47,931 nucleotides of DNA from Oscillospiraceae bacterium. GTDB lineage: Bacteria; Bacillota; Clostridia; Oscillospirales; Acutalibacteraceae. The stretch is from positions 1-47,931 of the forward strand of contig JAISYX010000048.1 in NCBI GenBank assembly GCA_031269595.1, written 5' to 3'. Positions 36,289 to 43,243 of this stretch are shown piece by piece (within the stretch, counting starts at the first letter, position 1; each line of letters begins with the position of its first letter). Under the pieces are notes generated by a model. That model did no database searches. It was given only the letters and a program-made list of their open reading frames with translations, and was not told the origin of the DNA. The position numbers and the translations under genes are program-made.

Positions 36289-38580
36289 TTAAGATTCGTG
36301 AATCAGCAAGCTCAGTGTCTCCTCGATTTCTCCGCAAATTTCACGGGCAAATTCGGCGTTGGCGGCTTCGGCTATAAGCCGTAGCTTTTCGCCCTTTTTA
36401 GATGGGATAACCTTGGCCGTGCCTTTTTCCAGCTTGATTGAAAGCCCCTCTTCGGCGGTGCGGCTTGTGCCGTAGGCGTCACGCAGGCTGTTAATGGCCT
36501 TCCCAGGGGCGCAGATTAGCTCCACATCATGGTGAGATACGGCAAAATCAGGCAGCTTGGAGTATAAATCAGATATAGATGAGCCTGTGCGCTTCATATA
36601 GGCAAGCAGACTTATCACTGTCATAAGTCCGTCACGCACAAAGGGCTGGCTTGCGGCAAGAGCCCTTGCCTCGCTGTCGGAATCGTTTGCAGGCGTGCTT
36701 AGATAGCGGGCGATTCGGCCGCCTGTCTGCTTTGCAAGCACGTCATATGCGGCGGGGGAGGAGTAGGGCACAGCCACAGGCTCGCCGCTCTCCAGCAGGG
36801 GCAGCATACGCATGGCCAGCACCTGTTCGGGGCTTATATAGCCGCAAACGGGGTCGTATATTGAAACCTGAGTGCCTGAGCTGCCCAGATTAAAGATTAG
36901 CTGCCCCTCGCTAACGCTGCCCAGCTTTTGCAAAACCCCGCTTAGAACTCGGCCGGCTTCGGGGTCGGAGCTTTTTACCTTAGCTTTGATTCCCGCAAGC
37001 CCGTGGGGTGCAAGGCTCATAAGCTCCTGCCTGTAAATAAGGGATACGCCGGACATGTTCACGCTCTCTTGAATATCAGACCAGGCGCAGCGGTTAAAGG
37101 TGCTCTGGCGGATTAGGCTCTCAAGCTCCCTTTCCAGCTTGCGTGTGGTGGGGAGTGCGCCGTCCTGCGTTATATAGATGGCTGTGTTAACGCCGCTGGA
37201 AAAGTATATGCCCAAATTTATGCCGCAGAAGGTTTGGGCAAAGCTGTGCATAGAGCGGAAGGTCTCGCCAAAATCCCAGGCGGTAGCACCTGCGCCCAGA
37301 ACTCCCGCCACAAATGCGGATTTAAATATTTGTGCCGCCTTGCTGTTTCCGCAGGCAACGCCTATCTTTTTAACAGACTTAAGGCTGGCGCAGGCCGCCC
37401 CTAAGCGGGCACAGAATTCGGGGGTTATATCCACACCTGTTTCGCCCTTTATGCCGTTTTCGTCAAAGTTTTGAGTTTCATTGCTGCCGGTTTTAAGGTT
37501 TTCATAAATGATAGAGCCGCTTGGCACACGCTTGTCAGGCCACACCTTAACCTCAGGCTTAACCTCACTGCACTCGCCTATTATGGCACGTGCGCCAACC
37601 ACGCTCTGTTCAAAGAGCTGGCCGCCACGCTTGACAGACGCACCCTCGCACAGCAGCGCACCTGTTAAGCGGGCTTTATCTCCTGCCCAGCTGCCCTCCA
37701 GCATAACAGAATCACGCACCTTTGCGCCCACTCCAACATGGGAGAGGCTGTTTATAATGGTGTTTGGCCCTATCTCGCAAAACTCACGCAGAGTGACGTT
37801 CTTGCCTACATAAACAGGGTGGTGTACTATAATGTTCTCAGGCAAATCCGCCTCGTTACCCCTGATATTGCAGCGCACAAGGCCGTTTAGCATGTCGCTC
37901 TGGCAGGAGACATAGGTAGAAATATCGCCTATATCGCACCAGTAACCATTTGATTCAAAGGCATAGATAGGCACATCTCCCTTGAGCATTTGGGGGAAGA
38001 GGTCGGAGGCAAAATCGTAATTGGTATCCATGGGTATCATTGCAAGTGCCTGTGGAGATAATATATAAATGCCTGTATTGGCATACTCAGTATCTGCCTG
38101 AGAGTAATCGGGCTTTTCTAAAAAGCCCCTGATGCGCTTGTTTTTATCAAAGCGTACAAGGCCGTATTCACGGGGGTCATCCACCTTTTTGACTATAAGG
38201 GTAGCGGCGGCCTCTGTGGCTCTGTGGAACTCAATGGCGGCGGTAAGGTCAAAGTCGGTTAAAGCGTCGCCGCTTATTATTATAAAATCCTCATCAAAAT
38301 CAACGGCACTGCGCACGCTGCCGGCGGTGCCCAAGGGTGTATCCTCAATGGCAAAATTTAAATTAACCCCCGCAAATTCGCCGGAGGAAAAGTGCTCTAT
38401 AATCTTTTCGGGCATATAGCGCAGGGTTAGAGAGGCCTCGTCAACGCCGTGCTTTGCCAATAGCTCCAGAATGTATTCTATCATAGGTCTGCCGCAAAGG
38501 GGTGCCATGGGTTTGGGAATATCGCAGGTAAGGGGACGGAGACGGCTGCCCTCGCCGCCTGCCATGATAACAGCTTTCAT
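36289..38580 (-). CDS. Sugar-1-phosphate nucleotidyltransferase fused to degenerate phosphomannomutase-like domain
   Basis: 763 residues from ATG 38580 (SD AAAGGTGG). The N-terminal NTP-transferase domain (1 to about 230) has 'MAGGEGSRLRPLT' and 'IPKPMAPLCGRPMIEY', then left-handed helix hexapeptide repeats (about 245-350), as in GDP-mannose pyrophosphorylases. The remainder (about 378-763) follows the phosphoglucomutase/phosphomannomutase fold, but the catalytic TASHNP loop reads 'FSSGVNTA' and the DGDxDR metal loop reads 'NLGSSGTQVSIYD'. The mutase half is therefore probably inactive and may be regulatory. Supplies an activated sugar, probably for envelope glycans. Confidence 0.87.
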   Translation of the reverse strand: MKAVIMAGGEGSRLRPLTCDIPKPMAPLCGRPMIEYILELLAKHGVDEASLTLRYMPEKIIEHFSSGEFAGVNLNFAIEDTPLGTAGSVRSAVDFDEDFIIISGDALTDFDLTAAIEFHRATEAAATLIVKKVDDPREYGLVRFDKNKRIRGFLEKPDYSQADTEYANTGIYILSPQALAMIPMDTNYDFASDLFPQMLKGDVPIYAFESNGYWCDIGDISTYVSCQSDMLNGLVRCNIRGNEADLPENIIVHHPVYVGKNVTLREFCEIGPNTIINSLSHVGVGAKVRDSVMLEGSWAGDKARLTGALLCEGASVKRGGQLFEQSVVGARAIIGECSEVKPEVKVWPDKRVPSGSIIYENLKTGSNETQNFDENGIKGETGVDITPEFCARLGAACASLKSVKKIGVACGNSKAAQIFKSAFVAGVLGAGATAWDFGETFRSMHSFAQTFCGINLGIYFSSGVNTAIYITQDGALPTTRKLERELESLIRQSTFNRCAWSDIQESVNMSGVSLIYRQELMSLAPHGLAGIKAKVKSSDPEAGRVLSGVLQKLGSVSEGQLIFNLGSSGTQVSIYDPVCGYISPEQVLAMRMLPLLESGEPVAVPYSSPAAYDVLAKQTGGRIARYLSTPANDSDSEARALAASQPFVRDGLMTVISLLAYMKRTGSSISDLYSKLPDFAVSHHDVELICAPGKAINSLRDAYGTSRTAEEGLSIKLEKGTAKVIPSKKGEKLRLIAEAANAEFAREICGEIEETLSLLIHES

Positions 38581-38586
38581 ATAAAA

Positions 38587-38633
38587 ACCACCTTTAAAAC
38601 AATACTTCAAAATGAGTATTGCCTAAAGGCGGT
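38587..38633 (-). promoter_or_regulatory. Leader hairpin sequestering the SD of the nucleotidyltransferase gene
   Basis: On the minus strand ACCGCCTTTA (from 38624-38633) pairs with TAAAGGTGGT (38587-38596), which contains the SD. An inner CAATACT/AGTATTG stem (38600-38606 / 38615-38621) continues it. About 17 base pairs in all, with one G-U. Confidence 0.6.
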
Positions 38634-38660
38634 GATTAAATACATTTTACTTTAAAAACC

Positions 38661-38766
38661 GTAGGGGCAGACCTATGTGTCTGCCCAAAGACGGGCGTTT
38701 TACGATAATTTGGGCAAAGACGGGAAATTTACGATAATCTGGGCAGACACATAGGTCTGCCCCTAC
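38661..38766. repeat. 106-bp palindromic repeat, GTAGG-ended family (copy 4, expanded centre)
   Basis: Perfect 26-bp arms (38661-38686, 38741-38766). The centre carries a 29-bp tandem duplication (38687-38715 and 38716-38744, starting AAAGACGGG), so this copy is longer than the others. Confidence 0.92.
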
Positions 38767-38785
38767 GGAGCGAGTGAGTAATCAA

Positions 38786-39532
38786 CTACTCAATAAGCTT
38801 AACCAGCAGCATTCCCGCAAAGCCAAACATGCAAAAGGTGAGGCTCTGTCTGCTGCCGGAGATAAGCTTAACAGCCCCGCACAGCAATGCTCCGCAGGCC
38901 GCCGCACCAAGTGAGGTAAGCAGCATCTCGTTAATTACATGCTCTGAGAGTATCATAGCCAGGGTAGCTCCAACGGCTCTTGAGAGGGCGAAGAAGGCGA
39001 CGAAGGTGAACAGGCTGTGCTTGCTCAGGCTCAACACAGAAAGGCCGCAGAAGCAGCACAGAGAGAAGATGAGCACCTCTATAAATGCTGAGGCAAACAC
39101 AGCGGAGATGTACGCCCCCGCAGAGGTTGTAAGCTGTATGCCAACAACAAAGCTGTAGGCGCAAAATGCGCAAACAGCGCATACAAGGGCTGCGTAATGC
39201 CGCTTTTCACCCACGGAGCCAAGCTTTTTAAACCGCCGCCATATTATGGCCTCGCCTGTTTCGCTGCTTAAAAATCCGCCCAGCAAAAACAGCACAAGGC
39301 AAATCCCGCCCCCCTGCTCTGAGCCGTAGTGGGAGGAGAACACCCAATCTATATATCCAAAGTAATCATAAAAGCACAGCAAAAGCAGGCCGCCCGCCAA
39401 AAGGGAAGGGGCATAGAGCTTGGTTTTTTCGCTTGCCCTTTCAAGCCAAAGGGCAGAGAGCAGGCCTAAGGCAACAGCCAAAGCTCCTGCAAGCAACACC
39501 GCAAAAGGCAGTTGAAAATTGACAGATGACAA
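38786..39532 (-). CDS. Polytopic membrane protein, unknown function
   Basis: 248 residues with about seven hydrophobic helices, Cys-rich in the middle (helices with 'VCAVCAFCAY' and 'SLCCFCGL'). I do not recognise a family; the helix layout is loosely like small transporters or ZIP-like proteins, without clear ligand residues. The start is TTG 39532, with AGGGGA 7 nt upstream. The first codons overlap a TTGACAGATGACAATT array of the type found in the intergenic repeats. Lies upstream of the nucleotidyltransferase gene on the same strand, with a palindromic repeat between. Function unknown. Confidence 0.65.
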   Translation of the reverse strand: MSSVNFQLPFAVLLAGALAVALGLLSALWLERASEKTKLYAPSLLAGGLLLLCFYDYFGYIDWVFSSHYGSEQGGGICLVLFLLGGFLSSETGEAIIWRRFKKLGSVGEKRHYAALVCAVCAFCAYSFVVGIQLTTSAGAYISAVFASAFIEVLIFSLCCFCGLSVLSLSKHSLFTFVAFFALSRAVGATLAMILSEHVINEMLLTSLGAAACGALLCGAVKLISGSRQSLTFCMFGFAGMLLVKLIE

Positions 39533-39597
39533 TTTTATTTCCCCTATTCCATAAAGTATATTCTCTAAATGGATATGCGGGAGGTTAAATTATAATG

Positions 39598-39650
39598 CAT
39601 TTTAAGTTGACCATTGAAAGTTGAAAGTTGAATTGCCCAAGCAATTAAGC
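39598..39650. repeat. Degenerate TTGAAAG array
   Basis: TTGACCATTGAAAGTTGAAAG units at about 39606-39631, the same kind as at 31213 and 35742. Confidence 0.5.
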
Positions 39651-39703
39651 ATATTTATTATACCATATCGCCATCATCTCCGCATATACACTTTGTGTGC
39701 TTA

Positions 39704-40891
39704 TTATTTCGTTGTGCTGTTAATCATTTTCTCCGCCCAATCCACAATTACTTCAATCGAAAGCCCCACATTTCCAAGCTGGCAATGGTTTTGCGCCGTT
39801 TCGGATTCAGTGAAAAGGCGTGGTGTAACGCTCTTTGCGTTTGTCAGCCACTTTTGTTGGTCATAAAACTGATGCAGCGGGATATAGTGGTCTTTTTCAC
39901 CCGCCATAAGCAGAACATCCTGCGTAACCAGCGGCGATACCTCACGCGTATTGAACAGCACACACTTACGTAAAAATTCATATGGCGTAGCTGTTCCCAT
40001 AACGTGCATACCCTGCGTCACGCCCCATTCAATCATCAAGTCTTTCTTCTGTACTTTTCGGGCAATCGCATTAAAGATTGCTTTATGAAATTTGTTGTTG
40101 TGCCTTATAAGGTAATCTATAAAACCTCTTGCCTTTTGCGGAAATTTGTTCAGTACGGTTTCATAAAAGTCCGTACAAATATCGTCTGTAACCACACGCT
40201 TAATCCGTTTGTCATAAGCGGCTGACCGTATAACCAGATACCCGCCGAGGGATACGCCGATAAGTGTTACATCGTCGAGGTTGAAGTAATCAAGCACCGC
40301 TTTGACGGGTTTCTCCCACTCATGCGTCATCGGAATGTGGTAATCCTCTAAGGTCGCACCCTGACCTGCACCGTCAAAAAGAACCACATCGAAACCTGCC
40401 GATTTCATTGCTAAAACAGTTCCGAACATTTCCTCAATGTAGCTGTCAAAGCCGCCGAATATCACAAACGTGCCTTTCGGATTTTTGGGTGTAAAGCGGT
40501 ATGCCGACATAAAAGCGTTTTCATACGGTACAAGATAATGCAACTCGTCACCAATCTGAAAATGCTCACGGCAAAGCTCAATAAATTGCTTGCGGTATTC
40601 GTCCTTTTTCGGATTGTCAAGTGTCATGTAAAACTCCGCTGAACGCAGATAAAACGCCGCACGAAGTTTGTGACCGCTATATAGAGATTTTTCGTAGAGC
40701 TTAAAAAACTCTGCGATAAACTCAGCATAGTTGTGAATACGGGGGCTGACCTCCCGCATTTCTGCAAGCATTTCTTCATCATTGGAAAAATTGTAGCAAC
40801 GATTCATTGAAAAGTTTACGCCGAAGTCGGGGTGCAAATCGTTATAAAATGCTACGGGGAAAAGGTCGCTGAAACGATTTTGAGTTGACAT
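39704..40891 (-). CDS. Alpha/beta-hydrolase
   Basis: 395 residues, apparently cytosolic. A helical N-terminal part (about 1-125) precedes an alpha/beta-hydrolase core with 'VIFGGFDSY' (oxyanion strand), nucleophile elbow 'GVSLGGY', 'GEKDHYIP' (acid) and 'QNHCQLGN' (His). This resembles FrsA/YbbB-like or pseudooxynicotine-hydrolase-like C-C/ester hydrolases; substrate unknown. ATG 40891 touches the TetR stop, with AGGAGG upstream. Ile codons are largely ATT/ATC rather than the ATA favoured by surrounding genes, suggesting acquisition as a cassette with its regulator. Confidence 0.83.
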   Translation of the reverse strand: MSTQNRFSDLFPVAFYNDLHPDFGVNFSMNRCYNFSNDEEMLAEMREVSPRIHNYAEFIAEFFKLYEKSLYSGHKLRAAFYLRSAEFYMTLDNPKKDEYRKQFIELCREHFQIGDELHYLVPYENAFMSAYRFTPKNPKGTFVIFGGFDSYIEEMFGTVLAMKSAGFDVVLFDGAGQGATLEDYHIPMTHEWEKPVKAVLDYFNLDDVTLIGVSLGGYLVIRSAAYDKRIKRVVTDDICTDFYETVLNKFPQKARGFIDYLIRHNNKFHKAIFNAIARKVQKKDLMIEWGVTQGMHVMGTATPYEFLRKCVLFNTREVSPLVTQDVLLMAGEKDHYIPLHQFYDQQKWLTNAKSVTPRLFTESETAQNHCQLGNVGLSIEVIVDWAEKMINSTTK

Positions 40892-41479
40892 TTATAACTC
40901 CTCCTGTTCAAATAAATTTGGTATTACTGAATCTATAAGCATATATAGTGCTTGTTTATGTGCTGCGCCAATAATATCCGTCAAGTAAATCGACATCAGC
41001 AACGTATGGAACACAGCGGTTAGTTCATCGGACGGCACTTTCGGCGTTAATTCGTATAACGCTACAACGGCGGCTATGTCGATAACATCCCTTTGAAAGT
41101 CCTGTTCCATATAATCAGCGGGTAGTTTCCGCAAGATTGTTTCTGCGTCCTCACGGAGAGAGAAAATCCATTTATTATCGAATAATTCATTGACACACTG
41201 CGTCAATCCTGTTGCAAAGTCATTTCTCGTTGCTACTTGCGGCTTGCTCACCGTCATAATATCGTAGAGCTTCTTTGTAAAGGCATTGGCGGTTTCGACA
41301 AATAGCATTTCTTTTGACGCAAAGAAGCCATAGAATGCGCCTGTTGAAATACCGGACATTGCGGTAACTTCGGCAACGCCCGTTTTTTTATAGCCGTACC
41401 GTTCCCAACAAACACGGCAACTCTCTATCAGTTTATCCCTAATAGCGTTTTGCTCACGCTCGGTCAACGATTTTCTCAT
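40892..41479 (-). CDS. TetR-family transcriptional regulator
   Basis: 195 residues from ATG 41479, which has AAGGGG 7 nt upstream; the ATG at 41497 precedes that SD. The N-terminal helix-turn-helix fits TetR: 'GYKKTGVAEVTAMSGISTGAFYGFFASKEMLFVE', then a helical ligand-binding domain. Directly coupled to the hydrolase (stop TAA next to ATG). It probably represses its own operon: the promoter at 41528-41556 is flanked by AATGAATTT/AAATTCATT half-sites. Likely an inducible detoxification or catabolic pair; the ligand is unknown. Confidence 0.9.
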   Translation of the reverse strand: MRKSLTEREQNAIRDKLIESCRVCWERYGYKKTGVAEVTAMSGISTGAFYGFFASKEMLFVETANAFTKKLYDIMTVSKPQVATRNDFATGLTQCVNELFDNKWIFSLREDAETILRKLPADYMEQDFQRDVIDIAAVVALYELTPKVPSDELTAVFHTLLMSIYLTDIIGAAHKQALYMLIDSVIPNLFEQEEL

Positions 41480-41501
41480 TGCAGCACCCCTTTTCATAAT
41501 A

Positions 41502-41556
41502 AATGAATTTATTTAGTTTTCTATTCAATTATACTGCATGAAATTCATTTTGTCAA
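41502..41556 (-). promoter_or_regulatory. Promoter and operator-like half-sites for the TetR/hydrolase cassette
   Basis: Minus strand TTGACA (41551-41556), 17 bp, TATAAT (41528-41533). AATGAATTT near 41502-41510 and AAATTCATT at 41541-41549 are inverted copies that bracket the -10. Confidence 0.7.
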
Positions 41557-41677
41557 GAGCAAAACGATAAACTGTCCAAGCTCCATTGGCGAGGGAGGCA
41601 GGGGCTTGGATGTTTATTTAATCAAAATTTGCGCAGCAAATTACCACAACTTTTCACTCTTCACTTTTCGCTTTTCA

Positions 41678-41737
41678 CTTCTTTTTGTTTTTCAAACAAA
41701 ACAAAAAGAAGCCGGAGAGAGACCCGACTTCTTTTTG
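41678..41737 (-). terminator. Terminator region with mutually exclusive hairpins
   Basis: CAAAAAGAAGCCGG (41702-41715) mirrors CCGACTTCTTTTTG (41724-41737), giving a minus-strand terminator downstream of the gene at 41931. The same middle arm can instead pair with CTTCTTTTTGTTTT (41678-41691). An inverted TTTGCGCAGCAAA module and TTCACTC array adjoin at about 41628-41680. Confidence 0.7.
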
Positions 41738-41930
41738 AAGAGAGATATTTATTGCAAAACCAAACAGAGAAATTTCTTTAGGGGGGAATCCTTAGAAACT
41801 TCATTGACAAAATTATAACATACTTTTTGGCTTAAATCACAAAAACGGTATGAAATGTCAAAAAATCGGCATGAAATGCAATTTTTGCACTAAATTATCA
41901 CACATTGGTATTTTAAAGAAACATTCCGTG
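41738..41930. other. AT-rich gene-free stretch with phased direct repeat
   Basis: CGGTATGAAATG (41846-41857) and CGGCATGAAATG (41867-41878) repeat with a 21-bp period, about two helical turns. No gene or clear promoter was seen for them. Confidence 0.35.
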
Positions 41931-42476
41931 CTATAGTTTGTCGTAAAAGTCCTTCAAAATAAGGTAAATCATAACCGGGTCTGTCTCCACCCAAAAGCTT
42001 TCTTCCTCCCATGTGTATCCCTCATGTCCCGAAAATCCGAAGTTGCTTGTATATGCAAGGTAACCTTTGTTGTTTTTTGGATATATGTAAATACTGTAGC
42101 CGCTTACTGCGGGTGGCACTTTGCGGTTTTTAATAAACTGCACACGGCTTATCTCTTCAAACAGGCTTTGAATGGTCTGCTCGTCAGATATGCTCTTGCC
42201 TGTTCCGCTATTATCGTTAATTAAAACCACACGGGAAATATCAGCAGGCCGCATACCTATTATGGCAGCAAAGCTTGTTTGCAGCGCAACCTGTTTAGAG
42301 GCAGGCAGAGCATGGCTGCGTTCCTGCACTATAGGCGGGAAGTGGTGGTAAATTATGCTTATAAGCACTATACCCGCTGTAAGAAAAGAGGTTATAGCAA
42401 GCCTGCGTGCTTTAAAGCTTTTTAGCTCCTTGGCCGCAGGTGAACTGGGCAGGAAGCGTATCTTTTCAGTTGACAG
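41931..42476 (-). CDS. Membrane-anchored protein of unknown function, apparent CTG start
   Basis: 181 residues if started at CTG 42476. No ATG, GTG or TTG lies in frame between the upstream stop and GTG 42368. Starting at GTG 42368 would cut into the only membrane helix. AGGAGGGG sits at correct spacing (about 8 nt) before the CTG. From CTG the protein has a short basic N-terminus, one signal-anchor helix (about residues 28-47), and an external domain with 'VVLINDNSGTGKSISDE' and 'YTWEEESFWVETDPV'. I recognise no family. It has its own promoter with a palindrome in the spacer (42534-42562). Function unknown. Confidence 0.65.
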   Translation of the reverse strand: MSTEKIRFLPSSPAAKELKSFKARRLAITSFLTAGIVLISIIYHHFPPIVQERSHALPASKQVALQTSFAAIIGMRPADISRVVLINDNSGTGKSISDEQTIQSLFEEISRVQFIKNRKVPPAVSGYSIYIYPKNNKGYLAYTSNFGFSGHEGYTWEEESFWVETDPVMIYLILKDFYDKL

Positions 42477-42533
42477 CGTTATCCCCTCCTCTTTTCATAG
42501 TACAGGGCAGATTGCATAGTCTACCCTTATATA

Positions 42534-42562
42534 ATTGTACCCTGCCAAGGGTAAACTGTCAA
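42534..42562 (-). promoter_or_regulatory. Promoter with palindromic spacer upstream of the CTG-start gene
   Basis: Minus strand TTGACA (42557-42562), 17 bp, TACAAT (42534-42539). TACCCT (42538-42543) and AGGGTA (42548-42553) form a perfect inverted repeat within the spacer, a good operator candidate. Confidence 0.7.
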
Positions 42563-42658
42563 TTGTTTTGTTTTACCGGCTAGAAGCTAGAAGCTAGAGG
42601 CTAGAAGTTTGCCAAATCGTAGCTATTTGCGGGCGGCAGGTCACGATATTATCACTGC

Positions 42659-42847
42659 GCTGGCGTGCGTCATTGCGAGCACGCAACAAAGCTGAAATAA
42701 TCGCAAAGTGCGGTGTGCGAAGCAATCCAGTGGAGTAAGGTAAGATGTTCCATAGCAGCTCAGGGTTTTAGTGCACTGGATTGCTTCGCACTTGCAACCG
42801 CATGGTAAATTCAAGCTCAGCGGTGCTCGCAATGACGCACGTCAGCG
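42659..42847. repeat. 189-bp nested palindromic element (REP/MITE-like)
   Basis: Outer arms 42659-42683 and 42823-42847 are complementary with one mismatch in 25 (core GTCATTGCGAGC). Inner arms 42716-42732 and 42774-42790 (TGCGAAGCAATCCAGTG) pair perfectly over 17. No coding capacity. A TAGAAGC array lies just left (about 42579-42610). Confidence 0.88.
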
Positions 42848-43127
42848 GGGCGATAGAGAGGTAATCAGGGTGCCCGTGCTCACACAACTTTTAATTTAAA
42901 TTTGCGCAGCAAATTCACCTTAATTTTCAATTTTTCATTTTCAATTTTCAACTACAAAATTGCAATGGCAATTTTGTAAATTTATTATTTGCAGTCTAAA
43001 ATTTGTTAAATCAGTCAACACTAGTTTCATAAGCAATTGGCTTGACATAATATGAAAGTCAGGGGAAGTACACAGCACAATTTTAGTGTGCGGTTCTTGA
43101 AGCTGAGGCGTTCAGCTTGAAAACAAT
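42848..43127. other. Repeat and promoter-proximal region of the PBP gene
   Basis: Holds an inverted TTTGCGCAGCAAA module (about 42900-42912) with a TTTTCAATTTTTCA array, a TTGACA (43042-43047) without a convincing -10, and an AAGCTGA/TCAGCTT hairpin (43100-43118). Confidence 0.4.
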
Positions 43128-43243
43128 AGGAAAGGAAGAGACGCAGGCACTTTTTTAATCAATTATTGGAGTGCGGGCTTGCGGTGCTGTACAAATCCTT
43201 GATTTGGTCGGCAACCACTGTCTCTAACACAGGGTGTTTAAAT
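43128..43243 (+). promoter_or_regulatory. Structured 5' leader motif, copy A (PBP gene)
   Basis: GAAAGGAAGAGACGCAGGCAC starts near 43130. AGAGAC (43137-43142) pairs with GTCTCT (43220-43225). GCAC/GTGC (43147-43150 / 43171-43174) and AAATC/GATTT hairpins lie inside. TAACACAGGGTGTTTAA follows P1 directly and ends 2 nt before ATG 43244, with GGTG in the AACAC/GTGTT hairpin. Confidence 0.72.

Noticed and set aside
39704..39973. Plus-strand open frames opposite the hydrolase gene
   Set aside because: They are antisense shadows of a well-supported coding sequence with its own SD and regulator.
43042..43064. TTGACA at 43042 as a promoter for the PBP gene
   Set aside because: No acceptable -10 lies 16-18 bp downstream; TAATAT at 43048 lacks a -35. 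The true promoter is not identified.
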